Assembly (NCBI GenBank): GCA_016721625.1
Contig: JADKHR010000001.1
Location: 2,108,001 to 2,172,000 of the forward strand
DNA: 64,000 nt
Direction of reading: 5' to 3'
Source of the DNA: Elusimicrobiota bacterium
GTDB lineage: Bacteria > Elusimicrobiota > Elusimicrobia > FEN-1173
Shown here: positions 35,690 through 44,562 of the stretch, in pieces
How the letters are laid out: each line of letters opens with the position of its first letter
How positions within the stretch are numbered: position 1 is the stretch's first letter
Notes under the pieces: model-generated
What the model was told of the DNA's origin: nothing
What the model saw: the letters and a program-made list of their open reading frames with translations, nothing else
Database searches by the model: none
Made by a program: the position numbers and the translations under genes

Positions 35690-36616
35690 CTAGGCAGCCG
35701 GGGAACGACTAGTGATGTGGCTGTTGAAGTAGTTTAGCTCAAAAACGTTTGGCGGTATACCGCCGTTCGTTGAATGGGGGTAAAGGGCGTTGTATTTGTC
35801 CTCGACCCAGATTCCCAGTTCTTTGAAAAAGACAAACGGGCTCGTCCATTCGCGGAGCCAGACGAGCTCTTCTTTCATGGTGCGGTTGACACGCTCGGTG
35901 TCGGCGTTGCCCTTGGGATTGTTGTAGCTGGTGAAGGCTTGATGAATCCCCAGCTCGGAACAAACCTCCATAAACCTCTGGGAGGTGGGCTGACAGCCGT
36001 TGTCGCTCATGAGGTGAAGGTCCTGGCCGCGCGCTCCGTGGGGGAATTGGCGGTTGACGGCCATATCCAAGGCCTTAAGCCAATGTTCTGTTTTGGAACG
36101 AATATCGGCGTGGTAGCCGACGATCTTTTTGGAATACCAGTCGAGGACAATGACGATGTAGACCCATCCAAAGTTTTGGATGAGGACTTTGGTCATGTCG
36201 ATACCCCACCATTCGTTGGGGCGAGAGGCTCGTGGTTTGGATTTCATGGGAGTGCGAATAGCCTTCAAGCGTAGATTGGGTTTGACCTGAAGGTTATGTC
36301 GACGCATGATGCGCTCGATGCGTTTTTTGTTGACCTTGATTTTGCCGATGCACCGAAGGAAATTCGAAATTCTTCGGTAGCCCCAGAAAGGGTGCTCGGA
36401 TTTGATCTCTCGAATCGAAGCCAAGAGGTCTTGGTCTCTGAGGTCGACTTTGGGGTAGATCATAGAAGGCCGAATTCGCTTTTTTTTAATTCCATGGTCA
36501 ACTCCCCGATCATGTGTTTCAATCGGGCATTTTCCCGCTCGAGGGCAAATTCCCGACGGGATTTGTCGGCGATCTCGAAAACAGAGTGGGATTCGGAGAG
36601 GAAATGATCCCTCCAC
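35690..36616 (-). CDS. IS3-family transposase OrfB (DDE integrase core)
   Basis: The catalytic part of the transposase. An HTH_21-like segment (SEHPFWGYRRISNFL) precedes the rve core. WWGIDMTKV gives the first Asp, HLMSDNGCQPTSQRF the second, and GNADTERVNRTMKEE the Glu of the DDE triad. In the intact element it should be made by -1 frameshifting from OrfA at the A-run at 36479-36486. The N-terminal residues before PSMIYPKVD are out of the OrfA frame and probably not part of a free protein. Confidence 0.88.
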   Translation of the reverse strand: MEGSFPLRIPLCFRDRRQIPSGICPRAGKCPIETHDRGVDHGIKKKRIRPSMIYPKVDLRDQDLLASIREIKSEHPFWGYRRISNFLRCIGKIKVNKKRIERIMRRHNLQVKPNLRLKAIRTPMKSKPRASRPNEWWGIDMTKVLIQNFGWVYIVIVLDWYSKKIVGYHADIRSKTEHWLKALDMAVNRQFPHGARGQDLHLMSDNGCQPTSQRFMEVCSELGIHQAFTSYNNPKGNADTERVNRTMKEELVWLREWTSPFVFFKELGIWVEDKYNALYPHSTNGGIPPNVFELNYFNSHITSRSPAA

Positions 36617-36735
36617 TGATAAAACTGCGCCTGAGAGATTTGATGCTCAGCGCAGAGGTCGGCGATGGGTTTTCCTTTGAGGCCCTGTAAAACGATCATG
36701 GCCTTGGTTTTGGATTCCCAGTTGCGTCTTTTCAT
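36460..36735 (-). CDS. IS3-family transposase OrfA (HTH_Tnp_1)
   Basis: A 91-residue DNA-binding subunit: RRNWESKTKAMIVLQGLKG then DLCAEHQISQAQFYQWRDHF, the helix-turn-helix, followed by a leucine-zipper-like ERENARLKHMIGELTMELKK. The last codons overlap orfB across a run of eight A residues followed by GC, a slippery sequence typical of IS3 programmed -1 frameshifting that would yield the OrfAB transposase. Confidence 0.85.
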   Translation of the reverse strand: MKRRNWESKTKAMIVLQGLKGKPIADLCAEHQISQAQFYQWRDHFLSESHSVFEIADKSRREFALERENARLKHMIGELTMELKKSEFGLL

Positions 36736-36832
36736 GGCGAATCTCCTTTGTCCGCCACATTTTAGTAGTTCATCAGGCCTTCCTTAAAACGGGGGGCGGT
36801 ATAGGTTTGATTAGCGGAGAAAGGTCGAATTT

Positions 36833-37513
36833 ATGAAACTTCTTCTTTTTGATCTGGACGGAACGCTCCTCATGACGGGCGGTGCAGGTTTGCGAGCGTT
36901 GGATAGAGCCTTTCACACACTCTATGGAATATCGTGCGTTGTTGATGGCGTCTCGATGGCCGGCAAGACCGATCCAGCCATTATACGGCAAGTATTTGAG
37001 AAAACTCTCGGACGGCTTGCCGGGAACCGGGATGTGGAGGAGATTGGCGACAAGTACCTGACATTTTTAAACGGAGAGATTAAAAGTTCACCGGGCTACC
37101 ATGTGATGGAGGGAGTGCAAGAGTTGCTGGAAAACCTCGTCGGCCGGGAGGACGTTTTGTTGGCGCTTGGAACGGGAAATTTGGAACGAGGGGCCAGGAT
37201 CAAAATGGAGCGGGGTGGGTTGAATCCCTATTTTCTTTTCGGTGGTTTCGGATCGGATGCCGAAGATCGTCGAGAGGTTCTGAAAACGGCAGTGCGGCGC
37301 GGAGAAGAACGGGTGAATCGCCCATTTGCGCTGAAGGACATTTTTGTAATTGGCGACACGATCCTGGACGTGCGGGCTGGCAAAGCCATAGGCGCTGTAA
37401 CGGTGGCGGTGGGGAGTGGCTTCGGACAAGAGGCTGATTTGCGTGCTTCCAGGCCCGACCTCTACATCGATTCATTCCTGAAGGCTGGACTTTTTTATAA
37501 ACTTCTAAATTAA
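36833..37513 (+). CDS. HAD-superfamily phosphatase, phosphoglycolate-phosphatase-like
   Basis: A 226-residue HAD hydrolase. Motif I is LLLFDLDGTLLMTGG with both Asp residues, motif II LALGTGNLE, and motif IV FVIGDTILDVRAGKAIG. A helical cap of about 75 residues follows motif I. Length and motif spacing match the Gph group, which acts on phosphoglycolate or other small phosphomonoesters. It lies between the IS3 element and serS in the island. In this setting a sugar- or serine-phosphate substrate is possible but not shown. Confidence 0.83.
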   Translation: MKLLLFDLDGTLLMTGGAGLRALDRAFHTLYGISCVVDGVSMAGKTDPAIIRQVFEKTLGRLAGNRDVEEIGDKYLTFLNGEIKSSPGYHVMEGVQELLENLVGREDVLLALGTGNLERGARIKMERGGLNPYFLFGGFGSDAEDRREVLKTAVRRGEERVNRPFALKDIFVIGDTILDVRAGKAIGAVTVAVGSGFGQEADLRASRPDLYIDSFLKAGLFYKLLN

Positions 37514-37742
37514 TTCCATTTATTCAATTAAGCTCGTTTACAAAGGGCCGGGCCTTGGGTTCCCTCCGTAGGAGGGATATATCGAAATCATCAAGAACGA
37601 ACTCCTTCATCAATAGAATCTCGCTTTGGCAAGAGAGCTTGGGATTGTTTCAACTTTTGAGGTCAGAGAAAACAGGTTTTTCGATTTCCAGCCATTTGGA
37701 CGGACGGAAGACCTGCAGGATTGTCAAATAAAGGGACCTTCA

Positions 37743-38981
37743 ATGTTAGATATTAATTTTATCGAAAACAATATCGATGCCGTTAAGGAAAACTGTCGCC
37801 GAAGGCGTTGCCCTGTTGATGTGGAAGCCCTCCTGGCGCTGGAGAAGGAACGCGTCGCTCTCATGGTCAAACACGACGCCGTGCGGGCCTGCCTGAATGA
37901 AATGGCTCGATCGTTCAAGGATGTTCCGGCCAGCGAGGAGGACCGTCGCAAAGTTCGCGAGTTGAAGGATGAAATTGCCGGTTTGCCGGACGCGATCGAA
38001 CAGCTCCAGCGGAAGCGGGATGAACATCTCGCCTTGATTCCGAACATGTTGGATCCACGTGCGCCTGTCGGTGGGGACGAGGCGGCGGTGGTTCTGCGTG
38101 AAGTGGGTGAAAAACCCCGTTTCAGTTTCACCCCCCTCTCCCATGATGAGCTGGGCGAAAAGCTCAACATCATCGACATCAAGCGAGGCGTCAGCGTCGC
38201 GCGGGCGAGGTTTTACGTCCTGAAGAATGAGGCCGTTCTTCTGCGCATGGCACTGGTGCGGATGTTTTTATCCTTGGTGGAGGGCCAGGGTTGGGAGCTT
38301 GTTTCGCCACCCGTCTTGGTGAAAAACAGAACCCTTTTTACGTCCGGGTATCTCCCTTTTTCCAAAAAAGATAATTTCCGAATCGAAGGAGATGACTTAT
38401 CTCTGATCGGCACCAGCGAACAGGCGCTGGTTGGAATGCACCAGGACGAGATCCTTTCGTCACTGCCTATCCTCTATCTGGGGGATTCCATGTGTTTCCG
38501 GACGGAGGCCGGAAATTACGGCCGCGACACGAAGGGGATCATCCGGGTCCACCAGTTCTTTAAGCTGGAGCAGTTCGTTTTTTGCCATCCCGACGAATCG
38601 GAGAAGTGGCATCTCCAGTGTTTGTCCAACGAGGAAAAGCTCATGCAGGAGTTGGGCATCCCTTATCGCGTGGTTCTGATGAATTCCGATGATATGGCGG
38701 CCCCCGGGGCTCTCAAATACGACACCGAGGCTTGGCTCCCTTCTCAGAATCGTTATCTCGAGATGACATCCAACACAAATATTCGGGATTATCAGTGTCG
38801 TCGAGGTCAAATTCGCTTCAAAATCGATGGGAAAAAAGGGTTCCCGCACACGATATCCGCCACGGGCTTTTGTGATCGGCTCATCGTTTCCTTGCTTGAA
38901 ATATATCAGCAGTCCGATGGCACCATACAGATTCCAGAAAAATTAAGACCCTTTATGAACGGACTGGACCGCATTGCTTGA
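37743..38981 (+). CDS. serS: Seryl-tRNA synthetase (class II)
   Basis: A 412-residue class II aaRS. Residues 1-105 form the long antiparallel coiled coil that binds the tRNA(Ser) variable arm (MLDINFIENNIDAVKENCRR start). LIGTSEQALVGMHQDE is the serine-side TxE motif. Motif 2 is FRTEAGNYGRDTKGIIRVHQ. The motif 3 region reads TISATGFCDRLIVSLLE, where the usual TLNGSGLAVGR is altered and one residue shorter, though the key Arg is kept. The start at 37743 matches the family N-terminus. The upstream gap has a small CCCTCC/GGAGGG hairpin but no T-box signature. A dedicated paralogue is possible, as in valanimycin clusters where a second SerRS feeds seryl-tRNA to a pathway. Confidence 0.9.
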   Translation: MLDINFIENNIDAVKENCRRRRCPVDVEALLALEKERVALMVKHDAVRACLNEMARSFKDVPASEEDRRKVRELKDEIAGLPDAIEQLQRKRDEHLALIPNMLDPRAPVGGDEAAVVLREVGEKPRFSFTPLSHDELGEKLNIIDIKRGVSVARARFYVLKNEAVLLRMALVRMFLSLVEGQGWELVSPPVLVKNRTLFTSGYLPFSKKDNFRIEGDDLSLIGTSEQALVGMHQDEILSSLPILYLGDSMCFRTEAGNYGRDTKGIIRVHQFFKLEQFVFCHPDESEKWHLQCLSNEEKLMQELGIPYRVVLMNSDDMAAPGALKYDTEAWLPSQNRYLEMTSNTNIRDYQCRRGQIRFKIDGKKGFPHTISATGFCDRLIVSLLEIYQQSDGTIQIPEKLRPFMNGLDRIA

Positions 38982-39012
38982 CGTTATTCAGTCCCATCGC
39001 GATTAAACTGAA

Positions 39013-41487
39013 ATGATCTACCCTCCTCGACCGGAGCCTCACACGGTGGAAATCGAAGCCACCAACCGGCGCAGGGGAGTGACGTTTTCTTTTGGCGATG
39101 GCCTTTTCCTCCTGAACAAAAAACCATTATTTGTCCTATCCGGCGAAGTTCATTATTTCCGGTTGCCCAGGTCCCTCTGGGGGGAACACCTCCGCAAACT
39201 CAAAGAGGCGAACCTCAATACGGTTTCCACCTATATTCCTTGGGATTGGCATGAGCCCCGGGAGGGAGTATTCGATTTCACCGGAAAAACCCACCCCCAA
39301 CGAGACCTTCACCATTTCATCCAACTGGTCAGGGAGCATGGCCTCCACCTAATCCCCAAGCCCGGACCCTATATCATCGCCGAATATCGTGGTTGGGGGA
39401 TCCCGCTTTGGACGCGGGGAAAATACCCCGACATTTTCGCGCGGGACGCCTCCGGAAGAGGGCTGGGTGAAAGCACCGTGACTCTCCTTCATCCGCAGTT
39501 CCTGAACCTGGTGGAAAGATGGTACCGCGAGGTCCTCCCGGTTCTCCGGAAGAACCAAGTTCGGCGGGGCGGCCCGATCCTCCTGGTTCAATTATGCAAT
39601 GAATCCGGGGTTATTCAATGGCTCAACAAGGAATGCGATATGAGCCCCGTGGTTCAGAATTTGTATAGGGCCTTCCTCCTGAAGAAATATAAGAAAATCC
39701 ATGCGCTGAACGAGGTCCATGGTTCCGATCATAAAGGTTTCGGGAGCCTCACCCCTCCCGACCCGCTTCCCGTGGCGTCTCCCGCCCTGCTGGCCGCCCA
39801 ATGGGATTGGCATGAATTCTGGCGGTCCTATTACGCCCGATATTTGAAGCATCTGCGCGGCCGGATGGTCTCCGGAGGCCTCCGGATTCCATTTTTCCAT
39901 AACGTACCAGGTTGGATCTCGGGCCGGGCTCTTGAGTATCCGGTCAATCAAACCATGTATAAAAACGTGGTGTCTCGGTGCCCGAACACTCTCTTGGCCG
40001 TGGACCATATTCCGGAATTCCTGTCTTCGCGTAACGCCCACGATGGGCCGGCCGTCCAGAAGATCAACCGCATTTTTCAGAAGCGCAACGCCCCCCTTTT
40101 CGTCGCTGAAATGCAGGCGGGCACTCGGGACCATGGCATTCCTCCCTCTCACCGGGAGCTCGAGACCTTCTATCGTTTGTGTCTCATGGACGGCGCGGCT
40201 GGGATTAATTTCTACATGTTCTCCTCCGGCGACAACCCGCCCGGCAAAGGCGAATCGGGCCGTGAGTTCTATTGGAATACGCCTTTGGATTCGCGGGCCC
40301 GGGAAGGCCCGTCGTATCCAGGCTTCAAAAGGTTGGGCCGTCTCATCAACGCTTTCGGCCCGGCGATCCTGAAGGCCAAGGTCCGCGCTAAAGTCGCCAT
40401 CGGTTTTTATCCGCCCTATTACCAAACGGAAGTGATGCCACCGGTTCCTTGTCTTCCCTATGATCTTAAAGCCATGAGGGACACCATCGTTTTCGAGGGA
40501 CTTATCAAAACGTTAGCAAAGGAGAACCTCGATTACGACGTGTTGGACGTCCGCCGTTCCTCGGTGCGGGATTGGATGGCTTATGATCAAATATGGATCC
40601 CCACGTTGGACTTCATGGACAAGAAAGCCCAAGCGAATATCTTGAAATACATCCGCGGCGGCGGCCATGCGTTCCTGTTTCCCCGCCTGCCGGACCGCGA
40701 TTCGGAGTGGAAGAGAGGTCGCCTGCTCCAGGACGCTCTTCAGATCCGGCCGACGGGGCTCCATCTCGCTCCCCAATCTCAGGTCCATATGGGGGAAGTC
40801 AGGGATATCCCCTGTCTAAACCCGATGCAGACATACACAGCCCCTCGCTCCCGGGTGGTCGCTCGAACATCGGATGGAAGGCCCTGCGGGTTATCCGTTC
40901 GTTGCGGCCGCGGCCAGGCCACGGTCCTGGGGACCGCTTTTGCCTATACCACTCCCGACCATCTTCGCGCCGTGCGGTCCATCCTGAAAAAAGACGACAT
41001 TACCCCGGAGGCTTACAGCGACAACGAATACATCACCGTTCGGCAACGGCATGGAAACGGCGCGGGATTCCTGCTCGTGGCGAATATTCACAACGACGAA
41101 CAGAGGGGAACGATCTACTACAGGGACCCGATCACGAGGAAAACGCGAAAACTGGCGCGGGGACTTCACCTGCCGCCGATGCATTCTTTCATCACTCCCT
41201 TGAATTACCGTTTCGGGCCGGTCCTTCTCATCCACGGGACGTCCGAGATCGTGGGATATGAGATCGGCCCATCCCGTGTCGTTCTGGCCATCGGCGGAAA
41301 TCCGGGGGGCCGCGGTGAAGTGCTTCTATCGTCTCGACGCCCTCTCACCAAAGTAACTTTTGAAGGATTGGACATCCCCTTGCGACGCCATAAGGACGGG
41401 ACGTTTTCGCTGGAATTCATGTTTGACCAACAAGGGGAAGGTCTTTCATCCCTGGCACTGCATTTCCCAAACAAGGTGATTGCCTGA
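39013..41487 (+). CDS. GH35 beta-galactosidase family glycoside hydrolase
   Basis: An 824-residue glycosidase. The TIM-barrel begins with LNKKPLFVLSGEVHYFRLPR and has TVSTYIPWDWHEPREGVFDF and IPKPGPYIIAEYRGWGIPLW, all typical of GH35. The acid/base is Glu197 in VQLCNESGV (QxxNExG is usual), and the nucleophile is probably Glu366 in FVAEMQAGT. The C-terminal 350 residues include a GATase-like segment and beta-sandwich domains. No signal peptide is visible, so it may act in the cytosol. It is the last gene of the plus-strand island and may process or recycle the glycan made by the upstream glycosyltransferases. Confidence 0.83.
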   Translation: MIYPPRPEPHTVEIEATNRRRGVTFSFGDGLFLLNKKPLFVLSGEVHYFRLPRSLWGEHLRKLKEANLNTVSTYIPWDWHEPREGVFDFTGKTHPQRDLHHFIQLVREHGLHLIPKPGPYIIAEYRGWGIPLWTRGKYPDIFARDASGRGLGESTVTLLHPQFLNLVERWYREVLPVLRKNQVRRGGPILLVQLCNESGVIQWLNKECDMSPVVQNLYRAFLLKKYKKIHALNEVHGSDHKGFGSLTPPDPLPVASPALLAAQWDWHEFWRSYYARYLKHLRGRMVSGGLRIPFFHNVPGWISGRALEYPVNQTMYKNVVSRCPNTLLAVDHIPEFLSSRNAHDGPAVQKINRIFQKRNAPLFVAEMQAGTRDHGIPPSHRELETFYRLCLMDGAAGINFYMFSSGDNPPGKGESGREFYWNTPLDSRAREGPSYPGFKRLGRLINAFGPAILKAKVRAKVAIGFYPPYYQTEVMPPVPCLPYDLKAMRDTIVFEGLIKTLAKENLDYDVLDVRRSSVRDWMAYDQIWIPTLDFMDKKAQANILKYIRGGGHAFLFPRLPDRDSEWKRGRLLQDALQIRPTGLHLAPQSQVHMGEVRDIPCLNPMQTYTAPRSRVVARTSDGRPCGLSVRCGRGQATVLGTAFAYTTPDHLRAVRSILKKDDITPEAYSDNEYITVRQRHGNGAGFLLVANIHNDEQRGTIYYRDPITRKTRKLARGLHLPPMHSFITPLNYRFGPVLLIHGTSEIVGYEIGPSRVVLAIGGNPGGRGEVLLSSRRPLTKVTFEGLDIPLRRHKDGTFSLEFMFDQQGEGLSSLALHFPNKVIA

Positions 41488-41522
41488 AGCTTTTGGGCCG
41501 ACTCGAAGGGGGACGGAATATT

Positions 41523-41613
41523 CTCCCCTGGCCATCATTCCATTTTAGGGATACTACCTCCTGATGAAGAACCCAGAGGCATTCCGCTGGTGGGAAGCGG
41601 AATGAATGCGTCG
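41523..41613 (+). repeat. Diverged direct repeat, copy 1
   Basis: A segment of about 90 bases starting CTCCCCTGGCCA and containing ATTTTAGGGATAC and GAAGAACCC is repeated at 43562-43659. The two copies bracket the RHS remnant and the ATPase. The second copy runs straight into the truncated kinase start, so the repeat may be the old upstream region of that module. Confidence 0.5.
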
Positions 41614-41740
41614 TCAACCGGTGGACTTCCGTTCAAATCTGCGCCTGGCGAATTCAAGGGGCGCTGAAAAATTTATAACTTAGCAAGGCGGAAAGGGGAT
41701 GTTGTGCCAGCCTATGTGAGATCACCTTGAAGATCCGTCC

Positions 41741-42040
41741 CGTTTTGATAGGTTGGTCGTCGCCGGTGACGCCGTTGACGGGGGACGCGTTCGTTCGAAA
41801 AACCGCACAGCTGGTAACAAGGGGCAACATCACCCGCATTACGCGGCCAGGCCAACCGGCCCATCCCACTCCTTATGACCCCGAAAACCAGGTGAGCGAC
41901 TACACTTCGCCAGACCTGGGCGCAGGCCTCACCGCCAAACTTATGCCAACGACCTGGATGGCCACCCCACATTGATCACCCGCCCGGACGGCCAAACGAC
42001 AACTTTCGATGACAACGCCGGCCACCGAAACGACATTTCC
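41741..42040 (+). pseudogene. RHS/YD-repeat protein remnant
   Basis: A decayed fragment with YD-repeat character. In one frame it reads LVTRGNITRITRPGQP and YDPENQVSDYTSPDLGAG. After a frameshift near 41940 the next frame reads QTYANDLDGHPTLITRPDG and TTTFDDNAGH. These patterns match the repeats of RHS/wall-associated toxins. There is no start, and the fragment ends where the ATPase gene's 3' end begins. It shows that a large RHS-type gene once lay here, which fits the polymorphic-toxin genes a few kilobases on. Confidence 0.5.
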
Positions 42041-42050
42041 GCTCGCGCTT

Positions 42051-43269
42051 TCAAAGTTTGGAAAAGAACCGGGTCGCCGAAATTCGGTAAGCATTTTTCC
42101 CTGCCAGGGAGGCCACTCCCTCCTGCCGGCAGACCTGAACAAATGGAATTCCGCCCAACTGGGCCTGGGTTCCCAAGTGATGGGGCGCCACAGGACCATC
42201 CGATCGTTTACTCTCGATCAATAGCCAGGGTTTGTTTTGCCTGAGGATGAGAAAGTCTGTTTCCTGCCGATCCTTTGTTCTGACGAAGTGTAAGCGGAAA
42301 GGGATTCCGGTTCCCTCTTCCCAAGACCGCGTCAAAGAAAGGAGTTCGCACGCCATCCAGTTCTCAAAACGAAGACCGGGGTCGCGCACCCGTGTCCAAT
42401 CAAAAAGGTAAACCTTTGGAGCTTTCAGCAGAGATCGTTTTATGTTTTTCGAATAAGGCGGGAGGCGAAAGAGGAGATAAAAATCTTCCATCCGACGCAA
42501 ATGGTTTTTTATTGTCATTGGGCTGAGCTCGATGTGTCCCGCCAGGGAAGCCACCGAAATAGGACTCCCCACCATTTCAGGGAGAAGCTGATACAGGTCG
42601 ATCAGATATTCCCGATCGATGATTCGGGTGAGGGCCCCAATGTCTTCTCGCACCACCCGGTCAAGATAATCCTGGGACCAACGGGACATAAAGCGGGGGG
42701 ACCCATGCAAAAAGGGTTCCGGAAAACCGCTGAAATCAAGTAGTTTCTCCAACCCTTCCGCAGGGCTTGGTGAAGCGGCCATCCGTAATTCCATAAACAG
42801 CGTTGAATTTTCCGGAGGGGGGTGGATTTTTGATATTCCCTCTAACTCTCCGATCGAAAGGGGGAAAAGGTGAAAAGTGAAATACCTTCCCGCCAAACTG
42901 TCGCCCGCCCGCTTAAACATTTCAAACTTCGCCGATCCCGTGATGATGAAGCGATACTGTTCCTGAGTGGAGTCAAAAATCGCCTTAAGAACATTTTTCC
43001 ACTTGGGATACTTGTGAATTTCGTCAAAACACACCCAGTGGGGATGAGCGCGAGGGGGGGCATCTTTCGGTAAAAAAAAGCTCGTTTTTCTTGTATCGTT
43101 CTCGCACGTCTCTGCGGTCCCAGAGATAGTAAAGACCGGGACTCTTATCCTGTTCCAGCTTTTGACGGGCCAGGGTTTTCTTGCCGCATTGGCGGGGGCC
43201 CGTGATAAACCTCATCTGGCGCCCCCACTCTTGATCGAAAACGACGGATCCCATCCGGCGGTTCAGCAT
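42051..43269 (-). CDS. DUF4143-type AAA ATPase, frameshifted
   Basis: An ATP-binding protein of the AAA_14/DUF4143 group, of unclear function, often found in accessory DNA. The N-terminal part (43269 down) reads RFITGPRQCGKKTLARQKL, a P-loop in which the usual GKT is GKK. It breaks at a run of eight A/T bases near 43071-43078. In the shifted frame KDAPPRAHPHWVCFDEIHKYPKWKNVLKAIFD continues with Walker B and RFIITGSAKFEMFKRAGDSLAGRYFTFHLFPLS, the sensor region. The C-terminal half has the DUF4143 features LAGHIELSPMTIKNHL and ETDFLILRQN. One extra or missing base in the homopolymer would restore about 405 residues. Confidence 0.72.
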
Positions 43270-43302
43270 AATCCCATCCTACACTATTTGGAATCAAAAG
43301 TC

Positions 43303-43341
43303 GACTAAAACACATGAATATGCGTTTTAGTCAGACTAAAA
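43303..43341. promoter_or_regulatory. Operator-like repeats upstream of the ATPase gene
   Basis: GACTAAAAC (43303-43311) and its exact reverse complement GTTTTAGTC (43324-43332) are 12 bases apart, and a third half-site GACTAAAA follows at 43334-43341. They lie about 35-70 bases upstream of the ATPase start on the minus strand and look like a repressor site. Confidence 0.45.
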
Positions 43342-43561
43342 TAAATGATCATATTTTTTGGTCGAATTTGAAAATGAGATTTTGACAACTCCTTCAGTTG
43401 ATTTTTGGGGGTCTGTCCGACTTTCATCCTCCCCAAGAATACCGGCCTCAGTGAAAGCGGATTGTCAGGCCAAAAAGTAATTCCGGTTTTGGGTGAGGTG
43501 AGCCCATTTCGATTTTTTTGAAATTGGTCTTAACCAAGGGGCGGGCGCCCCGCGGTCATGG

Positions 43562-43659
43562 CTCCCCTGGCCAACATCCAATTTTAGGGATACACTGCTT
43601 TTGTCGTGAAGAACCCGGAGGTGTCTAGTCGATGGAAGGCGGAATAGATTCGTTGATCC
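43562..43659 (+). repeat. Diverged direct repeat, copy 2
   Basis: The second copy of the repeat at 41523. It begins CTCCCCTGGCCAACATCC, contains ATTTTAGGGATAC and GAAGAACCCGGAGG, and ends at the ATG of the truncated kinase remnant. Confidence 0.5.
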
Positions 43660-43758
43660 ATGATCTCTGAGCACTACCCGATTTCTTTTGCCGCCACCGT
43701 CGCCTGCGCCGCGGTGGGATTCGACGCGATCAACCGCTCGAAAGGCGTCTCAAATTGA
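43660..43758 (+). pseudogene. N-terminal remnant of a duplicated membrane sensor kinase
   Basis: A 32-residue ORF, MISEHYPISFAATVACAAVG and onwards, matches the first 29 residues of the kinase at 49215 at 22 positions, after which it ends in a stop. About 135 bases later the intact response regulator at 43894 begins, and the bases just before that regulator also resemble those before the second copy at 51387. The simplest reading is that a kinase-regulator module was duplicated and this copy lost nearly all of its kinase by deletion. Confidence 0.65.
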
Positions 43759-43893
43759 GACGACAGCGAGGAATGTTTTCCAACAAGGAAAGAATTGGGG
43801 GAGAACGGATATTCTATGGACAAAAAAAAGCTTTTCATCCAAAATCTCACCTGAAGAACAAATGTTGTTAATCTGGGGTCAAAGGTGGGTCAA

Positions 43894-44409
43894 ATGAGCC
43901 AACCGATCATTTGGGCTGTGGAAGACAGTGTGGAAATGCAAAAGACGTTGCGGGACATTTTCACACGGCTGGGTTGTGCCGTTTCTGTTTTCGGCAAGGC
44001 GGAGAATGCTTTGGCGAACCTCAAGGCGGGAGCCCGGCCGGACGTCATGATCCTGGACTTTCGACTTCCGGGCATGAGCGGCCCTCAACTCTTCCGAATC
44101 ATGGGGATGGACGACACCTTCAAGACCATTCCGGTGGTCCCCTTTACGTCCCACTGGGAAGAGAACTCCCCGTCCCCCATGGCGGTGGAATGGGACACCC
44201 TGGCCCTCGCTTTAGCCAAAGGCGAGAAATCCGATATCGACGTCGTCAAGAAGCTGGAAGGAGACGATTTCACGATCCCCGAGCGCTTGATCCTCTCCGT
44301 GGCCAACATTTTGAAAAGCTCCCCCAAGGGCCTGCCGAAGGTATATGAAGAGGCCGTCCTCGAACTGGTCCATCGCGTCATGGCCCACCTGAAAGACGCG
44401 GGTCTCTGA
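43894..44409 (+). CDS. Stand-alone response regulator (REC plus helical tail), copy 1
   Basis: A 171-residue cytosolic protein. Glu10/Asp11 in WAVEDS, Asp55 in MILDFRLPG and Thr85 in VVPFTS fit a receiver domain. The switch Lys is not followed by the usual Pro; Lys109 is a candidate. In place of a DNA-binding output there is a tail of about 50 residues (FTIPERLILSVANILKSS, LPKVYEEAVLELVHR) that is also recognisable in the regulator at 62977. It differs from the copy at 51387 at only six residues. Its own kinase is reduced to the remnant at 43660, so it would have to be driven by one of the kinases downstream. AGGTGG precedes the ATG. Confidence 0.82.
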   Translation: MSQPIIWAVEDSVEMQKTLRDIFTRLGCAVSVFGKAENALANLKAGARPDVMILDFRLPGMSGPQLFRIMGMDDTFKTIPVVPFTSHWEENSPSPMAVEWDTLALALAKGEKSDIDVVKKLEGDDFTIPERLILSVANILKSSPKGLPKVYEEAVLELVHRVMAHLKDAGL

Positions 44410-44562
44410 GGGCGCGGGAGGTCCTTCCGGAGTGGCGAGGCCGGGGCAATGGGATTTATTGAAAGCCGCCATGGGTAAGGACGAACCGCAGATTTCATAG
44501 CTGATAAAGTCGAAGGGGTGTTAGGACTCCCCATCGAACGAGGTGACTGTCGTTTCGGGGTC

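Larger units (their letters stand above)
35674..36772 (-). mobile_element. IS3-family insertion sequence
   Basis: An element of about 1.1 kb carrying orfA and orfB on the minus strand, inserted in the otherwise plus-strand island. Possible ends are TGTACTGCC at 35674 and the complement of TGAACTACT at 36772; they share only TG-x-ACT-x-C, so the termini are approximate and no target duplication was made out. Both ORFs look intact, so it may be active. It separates the GT2-TPR gene from the HAD gene without breaking either. Confidence 0.75.

Noticed and set aside
37514..37742. Possible T-box riboswitch before serS
   Set aside because: Only a small CCCTCC/GGAGGG hairpin is present; the AGGGTGGNACCGCG-type T-box sequence and an antiterminator are missing.
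41625..41665. GTTCAAATC resembling a tRNA T-arm
   Set aside because: The flanking bases do not form the five-pair T stem and no acceptor or anticodon arm can be drawn.
43741..43765. GTCTCAAATTGAGAC palindrome as a CRISPR-like repeat
   Set aside because: It occurs once; no spaced repeats or cas genes are in the window.
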